Positions 25,756 to 34,042 of a stretch of 64,000 nucleotides of DNA are shown here, in pieces. The translations under genes and the position numbers were made by a program. Numbering within the stretch: the first letter of the stretch is position 1; each line of letters opens with the position of its first letter. Source of the stretch: Microbacterium arabinogalactanolyticum (GTDB lineage: Bacteria > Actinomycetota > Actinomycetes > Actinomycetales > Microbacteriaceae); the NCBI RefSeq assembly GCF_030268005.1, contig NZ_BRZC01000004.1, positions 870,926 through 934,925 of the forward strand. Reading direction: 5' to 3'. Below the pieces are notes generated by a model. That model was not told the origin of the DNA, searched no databases, and saw nothing but the letters and a program-made list of their open reading frames with translations.

Positions 25756-27529
25756 TACGCCGTTCACCCAGTCGAGGACCTTCCGGCTCAGCTGGCCGGT
25801 CATCGTCGCCATCGCGGCCGTCGGCGTCGGGATGCTGCTCAGCGGCGTCCTGCCCGGCTACTTCGTCTTCCTCGCGATAAGCGCGGTCATAGCCGCCATC
25901 GCGATCCTCGGCCTGGGCATCGTGACCGGATCTGCCGGCATGATCGCACTGTGCCAGCTGACCTTCGCGGCCGTCGGCGCGTGGATCGTCTCGCTGCTGA
26001 ACATCATGCACGCGCCGGGCGGATTCATCCTCTGGCTGATCGTCGGCGGCATCGGGGCCGGACTGGTCGGCATCATCGTCGGCCTGCCTGCGCTGCGGCT
26101 GCGCGGCGTGAACCTCGCCGTCGTGACGCTCGGATTCGCGGCCGCGGCGGACGTCACGCTCGTGCAGATCCAGTTCCCCGGGTCCGCTGACGGGATCGCC
26201 GTCGAGCGGCCCGCCATGTTCGCGAACGATCGTCAGTTCTTCCTGCTCTCCGTGATCGTGCTGGTGGCCTGCTGCCTGATCGTGTACTTCCTGCAGCGCG
26301 GGCGCTGGGGCTCCGGCTGGAAGGCGGTCGCGTTCTCGGAGCGCGGCACGGCGGCATCCGGTCAGAGCGTGCAGACCGCCAAGCTGACCGCGTTCGCCGT
26401 CTCGGCCGCGCTGGGCGGCATCTCCGGTGGGCTGCTTGCCGGGCAGGTCCAGTTGCCGTTCGCGTCGAGCTTCACGCCGCTGCAGTCGCTGGCGCTCTAC
26501 GTGCTGGCGATCATGTCTGGGGCGCACCTGATCGACATGGCGGTGCTGGGAGGCGTCCTGTGGGTGCTGGTGCCGGAGTTGCTCAAGCGCTGGGGCGTGC
26601 CACAGGACTGGGCATTCGTGGTGTTCGGCGTTCTCGGCGTGCAGGCGTTGACTGGCGGCTCGAATCTCGGCCAGGTCATCCGCAACCTCATCTGGCGGCG
26701 TGCCGATCGGCGCACGCCTGCCGCGGAACTGACACCGCTGCCGCCGGATGCCGATCAGGACGCGGCGCCGGTGACGACGACCACGGTGGCCACAGCCCAC
26801 CAGGTGCTGCTGTCGGGCGAGCCCGTGCTGCAGGTGCAGGGCCTGACCGTGCAGTTCGGCGCGCTGAAGGCGCTGGACGACGTCTCGCTCGAGGTCCCGG
26901 CCGGTTCCATCATGGGCCTGATCGGTCCGAACGGTGCAGGCAAGTCCACGTTCGTCGACGCGATCAGCGGCTTCCTGCTCGGTCACGGCGGACGGGTGGT
27001 GCTCGACGGCCACGACCTGGGTGCGGCCTCACCCACCCGACGGGCTCGCTTGGGGCTGCGCCGCACCTTCCAGCAGGACAGAGTTCCACCCCTGCTGACT
27101 GTGGGTGCGTACGTGCGCTTCGTCGCGCGGCGCCGGCTCGCCGCCTCTGACGTCGAGGAGGTGCTGCGATTCCTCGGATGCCCGCCCGCGCGCACCCGAC
27201 TCGCGGGTGTGGATGTCGGTACCCGGCGGCTCGTCGAGGTCGCGGCGCACGTGCTGGCGCGACCTCGACTGCTGATCCTCGACGAGCCGGCCGCCGGTCT
27301 CTCGCACGAGGAGCATCTGGCACTGGGCGCCCGGCTGCGCGAGCTGCCGCAGAGGTTCGGTCTGGCCCTCATCATCATCGAGCACGACCTCGACCTGGTC
27401 CGCTCCGTGTGCCCCTCACTGACCGTGCTCGACTTCGGCCGGGTACTGGCGTCAGGCCCGCAGACCGAGGTGCTCGCGAACCCGGATGTGGTCAAGGCGT
27501 ACATGGGGGAGACGGAGCTGCTGAAATGA
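25742..27529 (+). CDS. fused Liv-type permease and ATPase (LivM-LivG)
   Basis: 595 aa. Residues about 1-320 are a LivM permease (ILGLGIVTGSAGMIALCQLTFAAVGAW, LPALRLRGVNLAVVTLGFA). After a linker rich in Pro/Asp/Thr, residues about 358-595 are a LivG ATPase with Walker A GPNGAGKST, Q-loop RRTFQQDRV, Walker B LLILDEPAAGL and the H-loop His in IIIEHDLDLVRS. The ABC signature is atypical: where LSxGQ is expected it reads VDVGTRRLVEV. ATG 25742 lies within the last codons of livH. The fusion fixes one ATPase to one permease; LivF supplies the other ATPase. Confidence 0.88.
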   Translation: MSRADTPFTQSRTFRLSWPVIVAIAAVGVGMLLSGVLPGYFVFLAISAVIAAIAILGLGIVTGSAGMIALCQLTFAAVGAWIVSLLNIMHAPGGFILWLIVGGIGAGLVGIIVGLPALRLRGVNLAVVTLGFAAAADVTLVQIQFPGSADGIAVERPAMFANDRQFFLLSVIVLVACCLIVYFLQRGRWGSGWKAVAFSERGTAASGQSVQTAKLTAFAVSAALGGISGGLLAGQVQLPFASSFTPLQSLALYVLAIMSGAHLIDMAVLGGVLWVLVPELLKRWGVPQDWAFVVFGVLGVQALTGGSNLGQVIRNLIWRRADRRTPAAELTPLPPDADQDAAPVTTTTVATAHQVLLSGEPVLQVQGLTVQFGALKALDDVSLEVPAGSIMGLIGPNGAGKSTFVDAISGFLLGHGGRVVLDGHDLGAASPTRRARLGLRRTFQQDRVPPLLTVGAYVRFVARRRLAASDVEEVLRFLGCPPARTRLAGVDVGTRRLVEVAAHVLARPRLLILDEPAAGLSHEEHLALGARLRELPQRFGLALIIIEHDLDLVRSVCPSLTVLDFGRVLASGPQTEVLANPDVVKAYMGETELLK

Positions 27530-28218
27530 GCACCCTGGAACTGCAGGACGTCAGCGTCAGCCACGGCGCCGGCGCAGTGATCTCAGGCGTGACGCTGAGC
27601 GTGACGGGCGGCGAGGTGCTGGCCTTGGTCGGTCCGAACGGCGCGGGCAAGAGCAGTCTGATCGAATCGATCTCGGGGGTGACACCGCTCGCGACGGGAC
27701 GGATCCTGCTGGACGGTGAGCCTGTCGAACGACTCTCACGCGTCGCCAGGGCCCGCCGCGGGATCGTGCACATCGAACAGGGAAGGGCGGTGTTCCCTTC
27801 TCTTACGGTGCGCGAGAACCTGTCACTCACCGCTCGCACTCCGACCGCGATAGAAGCGGCACTCACACCGTTCCCTGAACTCGAGAAACGCATCGACTCC
27901 CCGACGGGACTGCTCTCGGGCGGAGAGCAGCAGATGGTGGTGCTGGCCAGGGCGTTCGCTGCCGAGCCTCGCATTCTGCTCATCGACGAGATGTCGCTGG
28001 GCCTGGCACCGGTGGTGTTCATGCGGCTGATGCCGGTGGTGAGTGCGATCGCCGATTCGGGCGTGGGCGTGCTTCTCGTGGAGCAGTTCACCCAGCTCGC
28101 GCTGGGCATCGCACGCGAGGCTGTGGTGGTCGCGGGCGGACGGGTCTCGTTCCAGGGCACTGCCGAGGACCTGCAGGCCGATCCTGACCTGCTGCACCGC
28201 GCGTATCTGGGTGGCTGA
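27526..28218 (+). CDS. Liv-type ABC ATPase (LivF)
   Basis: 230 aa. Walker A GPNGAGKSS, Q-loop around IVHIEQGRAVFPSLTV, canonical signature LLSGGEQQMVVLARA, Walker B ILLIDEMSLGLAP, and an H-loop-equivalent LLVEQFTQLAL, typical of LivF. Its ATG overlaps the LivM-LivG stop (ATGA). Last gene of the AraC-controlled import operon, followed by a strong terminator. Confidence 0.9.
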   Translation: MSTLELQDVSVSHGAGAVISGVTLSVTGGEVLALVGPNGAGKSSLIESISGVTPLATGRILLDGEPVERLSRVARARRGIVHIEQGRAVFPSLTVRENLSLTARTPTAIEAALTPFPELEKRIDSPTGLLSGGEQQMVVLARAFAAEPRILLIDEMSLGLAPVVFMRLMPVVSAIADSGVGVLLVEQFTQLALGIAREAVVVAGGRVSFQGTAEDLQADPDLLHRAYLGG

Positions 28219-28231
28219 CGGGTCTGAACCA

Positions 28232-28268
28232 GAAGGCGCCGCCCCGGATCATGCGGGGCGGCGCCTTC
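28232..28268. terminator. terminator after the liv operon
   Basis: Perfect 15-bp stem GAAGGCGCCGCCCCG / CGGGGCGGCGCCTTC around GATCATG, between the plus-strand livF (ends 28218) and the minus-strand SDR gene (ends 28282). Confidence 0.9.
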
Positions 28269-28281
28269 GCGCTTCCCGGGC

Positions 28282-29094
28282 TCACATACCCGCGTGCTCG
28301 AACGCGAGAGTGGGGACGTCGACGATGTGCGCGCCGCCGTCGGCGAGGATGACGGCTCCCGTCACGTACGACGACTCGGCCGACCCGAGGAAGCGCACGA
28401 CGGACGCGATCTCAGAGGGCTGTGCAGGACGCTTCAACGGGATGTCGCGGGTGACGGTCTCGTAGGCGTGCTCCCGTGATCCCAACCTGGCCTGGTGGGC
28501 GAACTCGTCCATCTCCTCATCAGCCATCGGCGTCTGCACCCAGCCCGGGCACACGGCGTTCACTCGCACTCCGTGTCGTCCGTAGTCGCGTGCCATGGAC
28601 CGTGTGAGGCCGATCAGTGCGTGTTTGCCGACGGTGTACCCGGCCACGGCGGGCCCCGCGAAAAGCCCCGCCAGCGACGAGATCACGACGATCTGCCCTC
28701 GTGACTCGATGAGCGCCGGCAGCGCCTCGCGTGCCATCACGAAAGCCGTGGTGAGGTTTGAGCGCAAAGCAGCCTCCCACGCACTGTCGTCCGTGTCGCG
28801 GACCGGTGCGAAACCGTGACCGCCCGCGTTGGCGACCAACACGTCCAGCCGCCCATAGGCCGCCAGCACCTCTTTGATCGCGGCACGCGCGGATGCGGAA
28901 TCGGCGGCATCCGCGACGATCACGTGCGCGCCGACAGACGCGCTCACCCGTTCCAGGGGCGGCCGGCGACGGCCGACGACGACGACCCGCGCCCCGTCGG
29001 CGGCGAATCGCTCAGCCGTCGCGGCCCCGATACCGGTGCCGCCGCCGGTGATGACGACGATCTTTCCGGCGATGCTGGCGGGATTCCTGTCCAT
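28282..29094 (-). CDS. short-chain dehydrogenase/reductase, SDR 1
   Basis: 270 aa classical SDR. Cofactor loop VVITGGGTGIGAATAERF (TGxxxGxG, residues about 14-21), NAG in VLVANAGGHGF, active-site Ser in VVISSLAGLF, YxxxK as YTVGKHALIG, and downstream CPGWVQTPM. VVVGRRRP after strand 2 (Arg) suggests NADP(H), though this is weak. ATG 29094 has GGAG seven bases upstream. Probably cotranscribed with SDR 2, which starts upstream and ends 37 bases before it. Likely one of several alcohol-oxidising steps in the MoaF region. Confidence 0.88.
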   Translation of the reverse strand: MDRNPASIAGKIVVITGGGTGIGAATAERFAADGARVVVVGRRRPPLERVSASVGAHVIVADAADSASARAAIKEVLAAYGRLDVLVANAGGHGFAPVRDTDDSAWEAALRSNLTTAFVMAREALPALIESRGQIVVISSLAGLFAGPAVAGYTVGKHALIGLTRSMARDYGRHGVRVNAVCPGWVQTPMADEEMDEFAHQARLGSREHAYETVTRDIPLKRPAQPSEIASVVRFLGSAESSYVTGAVILADGGAHIVDVPTLAFEHAGM

Positions 29095-29131
29095 TATGTG
29101 CTCCGGTCGTATGCGGGGAGGATGAGGGGGA

Positions 29132-29878
29132 TCACGCAGGGAACCCGGAGAGAGCCGAGTATCCGAAGTCGCTGAGAATGGCCGTGGCGTTGATGGCACG
29201 GCTGCGCGGGGACAGTAGGAAGACGATCTGGGATGCGACCTCAGCAGCGGTCTGCACGGGATGCACGGCATCGTCGAAGCCGTCGACGCCGAGGTCGCGT
29301 CTGCTCATCGGCGTGTCGACGATGGACGGGGCGACGGAGTTCACCCGGATGCCTGTATCTGCGAGGTCGACGGCGAGCGCGCGGGCCAGCTGCGATACTG
29401 CGCCCTTCGACGCGCAGTATGCCGTCATCCCTGGTGAGGCGACGGTGGCGGAATCACTCGACAAGAACACGACCGATGCAGCGGATGCAGCCCGCAACGC
29501 GGGCAGTGTGTGCTTGACCATGAGGAACGGACCCGTGAGGTTCACGGCCAGTACGGCGTCCCACTCCGCCCGAGTGGTCTGCTCCACACCTCGGCCGATC
29601 GGGCCCGAGATACCGGCGCAGCACACCAATCCGTCGAGCCGACCGAATGCTTCCGAGACTGCCGATGCGACCGCGGCGACCTGCGTCTCCTCCGTGACAT
29701 CGGCGTTGAGGGCGAGAGCCCCGCCGACCAGTCGCGCAGTCTCGGCCAGAGCCTCGGCGTCACGATCCAGCAGCGCGAGCCGCGCCCCCTCCTGCGCTAG
29801 CTCCACCGCGACCGCGCGCCCGATCCCGCTCGCGGCGCCGGTGACCAGGATCCGGGAGCCATCAAGCTGCAGCCGCAT
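29132..29878 (-). CDS. short-chain dehydrogenase/reductase, SDR 2
   Basis: 248 aa classical SDR: ILVTGAASGIGRAVAVEL, ALLDRDAEAL (Asp after strand 2, favouring NAD+), LVCCAGISG, VVFLSSDSATV for the catalytic Ser, YCASKGAV for Tyr/Lys, and VAPSIVDTPM. ATG 29878 is preceded by GGAGG. It is the first gene of a two-gene minus-strand unit with SDR 1 and is divergent from MoaF copy 2, so the 156-base gap probably holds a shared control region. Substrate unknown; NAD+ use points to an oxidative role. Confidence 0.88.
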   Translation of the reverse strand: MRLQLDGSRILVTGAASGIGRAVAVELAQEGARLALLDRDAEALAETARLVGGALALNADVTEETQVAAVASAVSEAFGRLDGLVCCAGISGPIGRGVEQTTRAEWDAVLAVNLTGPFLMVKHTLPALRAASAASVVFLSSDSATVASPGMTAYCASKGAVSQLARALAVDLADTGIRVNSVAPSIVDTPMSRRDLGVDGFDDAVHPVQTAAEVASQIVFLLSPRSRAINATAILSDFGYSALSGFPA

Positions 29879-30034
29879 GTCTTCCTCCGTCGTGATGGCT
29901 GGGGATGCCACCGGGTTCATCCTGATCCCGTCCCAGGTGCTGGGCTGAGTGCTGCGGGCGCAGTGTGCACGCTCGCACCAGCGCCCTGCCCTCAGGATCA
30001 AGCGATCGTGTGAGCGTCCGAGCAGACTCGCCGT
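29879..30034. other. divergent control region, SDR 2 / MoaF copy 2
   Basis: 156 bases between divergent starts. A CAGACT box (30023-30028) ends six bases before the MoaF ATG, compatible with a leaderless start. I see no convincing palindromic operator. Confidence 0.35.
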
Positions 30035-30865
30035 ATGACCACGATGAACCCCTCTGACACGTCCACCTGGCTCCCGCTGGAAGGGCTCGCGCCCGGGTTC
30101 GACGCGTATCGGGCACCGCACTCGACAGCTCTGTCGGGCCGCACCGTCGACCTCGTCCAGCCCGACGGCACACGCATCTCACACCGCTTCACCGACCACC
30201 AGGTGGCTTGGGAGTACCGGCCCGCCGATGGGACGACGACCACGGCGTCCGAAGACGATTACGACGCCGTCGTCGTGGACGAGGGGCTGCTCTACGTCCA
30301 GTTCCATCCCCATCAGCACCTAGAGAAGGCGGTCTCTCTCGTCATCGACATGCGCCACGGCAGGGCTCTGTCTGCATTGGCGGAGATCGCCGAACCCGAG
30401 GCCGGGCACACCCGTGTGCGTCAGACGTTCACACCGTCTGAGATCGAGGGCGCCGAGGTGACGGGCGAGGCGCCGCATCCCAGCGCGGCGCTCATCGGCC
30501 GCCGGGTCGAGTGGGTCTACAGCCCCCAGCACGCGTACGAGCACATCTACCTGTCACCGCACTGGTACTCGTGGCAGTGCCTCGCGGGTCCCGAGCGAGG
30601 CCTGGCCGACACCGACGAGGCAAGCGTGTGGGAAGTACGCCCCGGTATCTACGTCTTCGCATGGCGCGAGAAGGTGATCCCCTGCGCATCCGTCACTGTC
30701 GCCGACCACCGCGACGCCCGTGCGATCCGCTCGCACGGCGTGCTGTTCGGTCTGGACGAGACCGGGGAGGTGCCCACGCATTTCACATTCGGTGCGCATG
30801 GGCGGTTGCTGTCCATGACGCAGCACACGCCGGAACTCGAGCCCGCGACGTTCGACGAGGCGTGA
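30035..30865 (+). CDS. MoaF-family protein, copy 2
   Basis: 276 aa paralogue of the protein at 22417. The C-terminal domain shares YSPxHxYEHxYxS, YxWQCLxG, RGxxDxD, VW, GxYxF and REKxIxxA (here YSPQHAYEHIYLS from about residue 160). The N-terminal barrel is present but more divergent. No Shine-Dalgarno is visible. It forms a two-gene unit with the amidohydrolase one base downstream. Having two distinct copies in one catabolic region suggests different substrates or a heteromer; function not established for the family. Confidence 0.8.
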   Translation: MTTMNPSDTSTWLPLEGLAPGFDAYRAPHSTALSGRTVDLVQPDGTRISHRFTDHQVAWEYRPADGTTTTASEDDYDAVVVDEGLLYVQFHPHQHLEKAVSLVIDMRHGRALSALAEIAEPEAGHTRVRQTFTPSEIEGAEVTGEAPHPSAALIGRRVEWVYSPQHAYEHIYLSPHWYSWQCLAGPERGLADTDEASVWEVRPGIYVFAWREKVIPCASVTVADHRDARAIRSHGVLFGLDETGEVPTHFTFGAHGRLLSMTQHTPELEPATFDEA

Positions 30866-30866
30866 G

Positions 30867-32498
30867 ATGAGCGGTCACGCCGACCTCATCGTCACCGGAA
30901 CGATCCGCACCGTCGACCCCGCCCTTCCGCTGACCTCGGCACTCGCGGTCAAGGATGGCAGGATCATCGCGACCGGCGGCCTCGATGAGATCGACGGCCT
31001 GCGCGGTGTGTCCACCCGGATGCTGGACGCCGGCGACGGCGCGGTGTATCCCGGCTTCGCCGACGTGCACAACCATCACGCGCTGGCCGGGCGCACCGAG
31101 CTGTTCGAGCTCGTGCTGCCGCCGCAGCTCACGCTCGATCAGATCCTCGATCGAGTCCGCAGCCGTGCACGCACGCTGCCCGCGGATGCCTGGATCAACG
31201 GCGGCGTGATCGCCACCACCCTGCTGCCGGCGCTGTCGAGCACTGCGGTGCGGCACCTGCTGGACGAGGCCGCGGGCGGTCGTCCGGTGATGCTCGTGGA
31301 GGATTCTCGGCACAATCGCTGGGCCAGCACCCGGGCCCTCGAGCTGGCGGGGGTGTCCGCCGGCGCCGAGGGCGTGTTGTGTGATGACACGGACGGCACC
31401 CCGACGGGTGTGCTCCTCGAGGGCGCGAGTCTGCCGGTGCAGGAAGCGTACGACCGCGGTGGCGGACTCACTCCGCAGCAGCATGTCGCGGCGTCCCGCC
31501 GTGGGGTCGAGCTGCTGAACGCGAGCGGCGTGACGGCGTTCCAGGATGCGGGTGCGTCAGTGGACATCCTCGCTGCCCTCGCCGCCCTCGACCGCGACGA
31601 TGCGTTGAATAGCTGGGTGGTGTCGTCGCTGCTCATCAACGACGAGATCTTCGGCTTCGATCCGATCGGCACACCGTTGCTGGACCGTGCTGAGCAGTTC
31701 CGGACCCCGCATCACCGCCCCGATTTCGTGAAGATCTTCCTCGACGGCGTCCCGCCTGCACGGACAGCATCCTTCCTGGAGCCCTATCTGCCGGACACCG
31801 CCCACGGCGCGCACTTCCACGGCACGACGACCATGGAGTTCGACGAACTGTACAGCTGGATGCGGGTGGCCGCCGAGCGCGGGCTGGGCGCGAAGGTGCA
31901 CTGCACCGGTGACGGCTCTGCGCACCTGGTGCTCGAGGCGGCGGCACGACTGCGTGCGGAGGGGCTGCGAACGCCGATCCAGATTGCGCACGGGCAGTTC
32001 CTATCGGCATCTGACATCCCCCGGCTGGCCGAGCTCGACGTGGCCGCCGATGTGTCGCCGTTCATCTGGTTCCCCGGCGTGATCCCGCAGGCGCTCACCG
32101 AGGTGCTCGGCGAGCGCGCCGAGCATTCCCAGCCGAACCGTTCCCTGATCGACGCCGGCGCTCTGGTCGCCGGCGGCTCGGACTGGCCTGTGAGTGAGTC
32201 ACCGAACCCACTGGAGGGGCTGCAGGGCCTGGTCACCCGCGCGGATCCGCTGCGCCGCGCCCCCGGCGTGCTGTGGCCTGAGCAGGCCATCACGGCCCAG
32301 GAGGCGCTGACGGTGTTCACGCTCAACGCCGCACGGGCCATGGGCCTGGGAGCGCAGACCGGGTCGCTGACACCGGGCAAGTCCGCCGACTTCGTCGTGC
32401 TGGATCGAGATGCCGTGGCAGGCCCGCCGGAGGAGATCATCGATGCCGAGGTCGTGTCGACGTGGTTCGCGGGTCGTGAGGTGTTCAGCAGGCACTGA
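30867..32498 (+). CDS. YtcJ-like metal-dependent amidohydrolase
   Basis: 543 aa of the amidohydrolase superfamily (composite barrel plus small beta-sandwich). Metal-site strand 1 is unusual: DVHNHHALAG where DSHxHL-type is common. Other marks are EDSRHNRWASTRALELAG, the barrel segment RPDFVKIFLDGV, KVHCTGDGSAHLVLEAA, IQIAHGQFL, SDWPVSESPNPLEGL and the C-terminal LTPGKSADFVVLD. It would hydrolyse an amide, carbamate or cyclic C-N bond. It is translated from an ATG one base after the MoaF stop and ends at a terminator. It is the only hydrolase in the region and probably releases the core of the imported compound. Confidence 0.87.
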   Translation: MSGHADLIVTGTIRTVDPALPLTSALAVKDGRIIATGGLDEIDGLRGVSTRMLDAGDGAVYPGFADVHNHHALAGRTELFELVLPPQLTLDQILDRVRSRARTLPADAWINGGVIATTLLPALSSTAVRHLLDEAAGGRPVMLVEDSRHNRWASTRALELAGVSAGAEGVLCDDTDGTPTGVLLEGASLPVQEAYDRGGGLTPQQHVAASRRGVELLNASGVTAFQDAGASVDILAALAALDRDDALNSWVVSSLLINDEIFGFDPIGTPLLDRAEQFRTPHHRPDFVKIFLDGVPPARTASFLEPYLPDTAHGAHFHGTTTMEFDELYSWMRVAAERGLGAKVHCTGDGSAHLVLEAAARLRAEGLRTPIQIAHGQFLSASDIPRLAELDVAADVSPFIWFPGVIPQALTEVLGERAEHSQPNRSLIDAGALVAGGSDWPVSESPNPLEGLQGLVTRADPLRRAPGVLWPEQAITAQEALTVFTLNAARAMGLGAQTGSLTPGKSADFVVLDRDAVAGPPEEIIDAEVVSTWFAGREVFSRH

Positions 32499-32510
32499 TG
32501 ATCCACGCGT

Positions 32511-32543
32511 CGGCGGCCCCTCACCTTCGGTGCGGGGCCGCCG
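32511..32543. terminator. terminator between amidohydrolase and GMC oxidoreductase
   Basis: CGGCGGCCCC / GGGGCCGCCG (32511-32520 with 32534-32543) with an inner CACC-TTC-GGTG hairpin and a single mismatch; it occupies the gap of two convergent genes. Confidence 0.85.
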
Positions 32544-32554
32544 TCGCGTCCGGC

Positions 32555-34042
32555 TCAGACGATGCCGATGTCCTCCAGCAGGAATCGCGCGCCGCGCTCG
32601 GCGATCATGGCAGCCGGCGCATTGGTGTTACCGGTGGTGATCACGGGCATGACCGATGCATCGATGACGCGCAGGTGATCGACGCCTCTCACGCGCAGGC
32701 GGGGGTCGACGACAGCGTCCGCATCGGAACCCATCCGGCAGGTACCCACTTGATGGTGATAGGTGATGGCCGTACGACGCACCCAGTCGACGTCGTCGAC
32801 GCCGGCCCCTGGGTACGCCTCGACGGCTCCCCAGGCATCGGCCAGCGCAGGCTGGGCGCCGATGCTGCGGCACTGCCGCACGGATGCCGCGAGGGCGACG
32901 ACATCTCGCTCGTCGGCCAGCGCAGCCAGGTCGATCAGCGGGGGATCCGCGAGCCCCGCGCCCGAGAGGCGCAGCGAGCCGCGGCTGTACGGGGTGACCA
33001 GACCCGCCATCAGTGTGAAACCGTCGTCCGAGCCGTTCGCACCTGGACGGGGCTCGTGCTCGCCCCACATCGGAACCGAGAAATGGATCGGCTGGGTGTC
33101 GGGTTGGTCGAGACCCGCGCGACTGCGCCAGAACAAGTGGGTCTGCGTCACCGAGACACCGGGCCGCGGAGGGCCAACGGGCTGGCCCGTGGTGAAGATG
33201 ACCGGAGAGAGCAGATGGTCGTGCAGATTCTGCCCAACGCCAGGAGCATCCTGCACGAGCGGAATGCCGAGAGCGTCCAGATCGTTGGCCGGGCCGATAC
33301 CCGAGCGCATGAGGATCACCGGCGAGCCGAGGGCCCCGGCCGCCAGTACGACCTGATCGGCGCGCAGCTCCTGTGCATCCTCGCCCTCTCCGAACCGCAC
33401 CCCGACGGCCCGACCGTTGTCGAGGATGATCGAATGCACCTCGCGATCGGTGATCACCTCGAGTCGATCGGCGACAGGCTGCGCGTACGCTGTCCAGGTG
33501 TTCACACGGCGCCCATCGCGCATCGTGACCTGCTCCTGCGAGATGCCGTCAAGGGTTCCGCCGTTGTAGTCAGGATTGCGCGGCACGCCTTCCTGCACCG
33601 CAGCGTGGACGATGGACTCCTGGATCGGGGTCAGAGCGTAGTCGTCGGTGATCGGAAGCAGGTCGTTCTCCATGGCGTCGAACACGGGCTCGACATCCGC
33701 CCAGGACCAGCCTGTCGCGCCCAGGCGCTCCCAGCCGTCGTAGTCGGATGCCGCACCGCGCACCCAGATCATGGCGTTGAGCGCGTGGGATCCGCCGGTG
33801 ACCCGACCGCGTGGAAGGTGCAGGCGCCGCCCACCCGCGTGCTCCTGCGGAACAGTTCGGAAGTCCCAGTCCTCGACCGCGTGCCACAGCTCTCCTGCAC
33901 GGGACGGGTCGTGAATCGCGGGATTGGTGTCGTAGCCGCCAGCCTCGACGAGCGCGACCTGTATGCCCGCGTCGGTCAGTCGTCGCGCGACAATGGATCC
34001 TGAAGTGCCCGCGCCGACGACGATCGCTGTCCGGATCATCAT
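32555..34042 (-). CDS. GMC-family FAD-dependent alcohol oxidoreductase
   Basis: 495 aa glucose-methanol-choline oxidoreductase, near choline dehydrogenase/alcohol oxidase-like enzymes. FAD site IVVGAGTSGSIVARRL with ALVEAGG, signature 1 PRGRVTGGSHALNAMIWVRG, signature 2 VVLAAGALGSPVILMRSGIG, and the C-terminal catalytic pair His in YHHQVGTCRMG and Asn/His region GNTNAPAAMIAERGA. It oxidises a primary alcohol to an aldehyde. Its ATG overlaps the stop of the upstream aldehyde dehydrogenase, so the two enzymes form an alcohol-to-acid couple. AAGGGGAG precedes the start; ATG 34039 is an equally placed alternative. Confidence 0.92.
   Translation of the reverse strand: MMIRTAIVVGAGTSGSIVARRLTDAGIQVALVEAGGYDTNPAIHDPSRAGELWHAVEDWDFRTVPQEHAGGRRLHLPRGRVTGGSHALNAMIWVRGAASDYDGWERLGATGWSWADVEPVFDAMENDLLPITDDYALTPIQESIVHAAVQEGVPRNPDYNGGTLDGISQEQVTMRDGRRVNTWTAYAQPVADRLEVITDREVHSIILDNGRAVGVRFGEGEDAQELRADQVVLAAGALGSPVILMRSGIGPANDLDALGIPLVQDAPGVGQNLHDHLLSPVIFTTGQPVGPPRPGVSVTQTHLFWRSRAGLDQPDTQPIHFSVPMWGEHEPRPGANGSDDGFTLMAGLVTPYSRGSLRLSGAGLADPPLIDLAALADERDVVALAASVRQCRSIGAQPALADAWGAVEAYPGAGVDDVDWVRRTAITYHHQVGTCRMGSDADAVVDPRLRVRGVDHLRVIDASVMPVITTGNTNAPAAMIAERGARFLLEDIGIV

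Noticed and set aside
22417..30865. Molybdenum-cofactor biosynthesis as the role of the MoaF proteins
   Set aside because: Only the family name suggests it. There are no other mo* genes or molybdoenzymes in the region, and the context is a catabolic transporter cluster.
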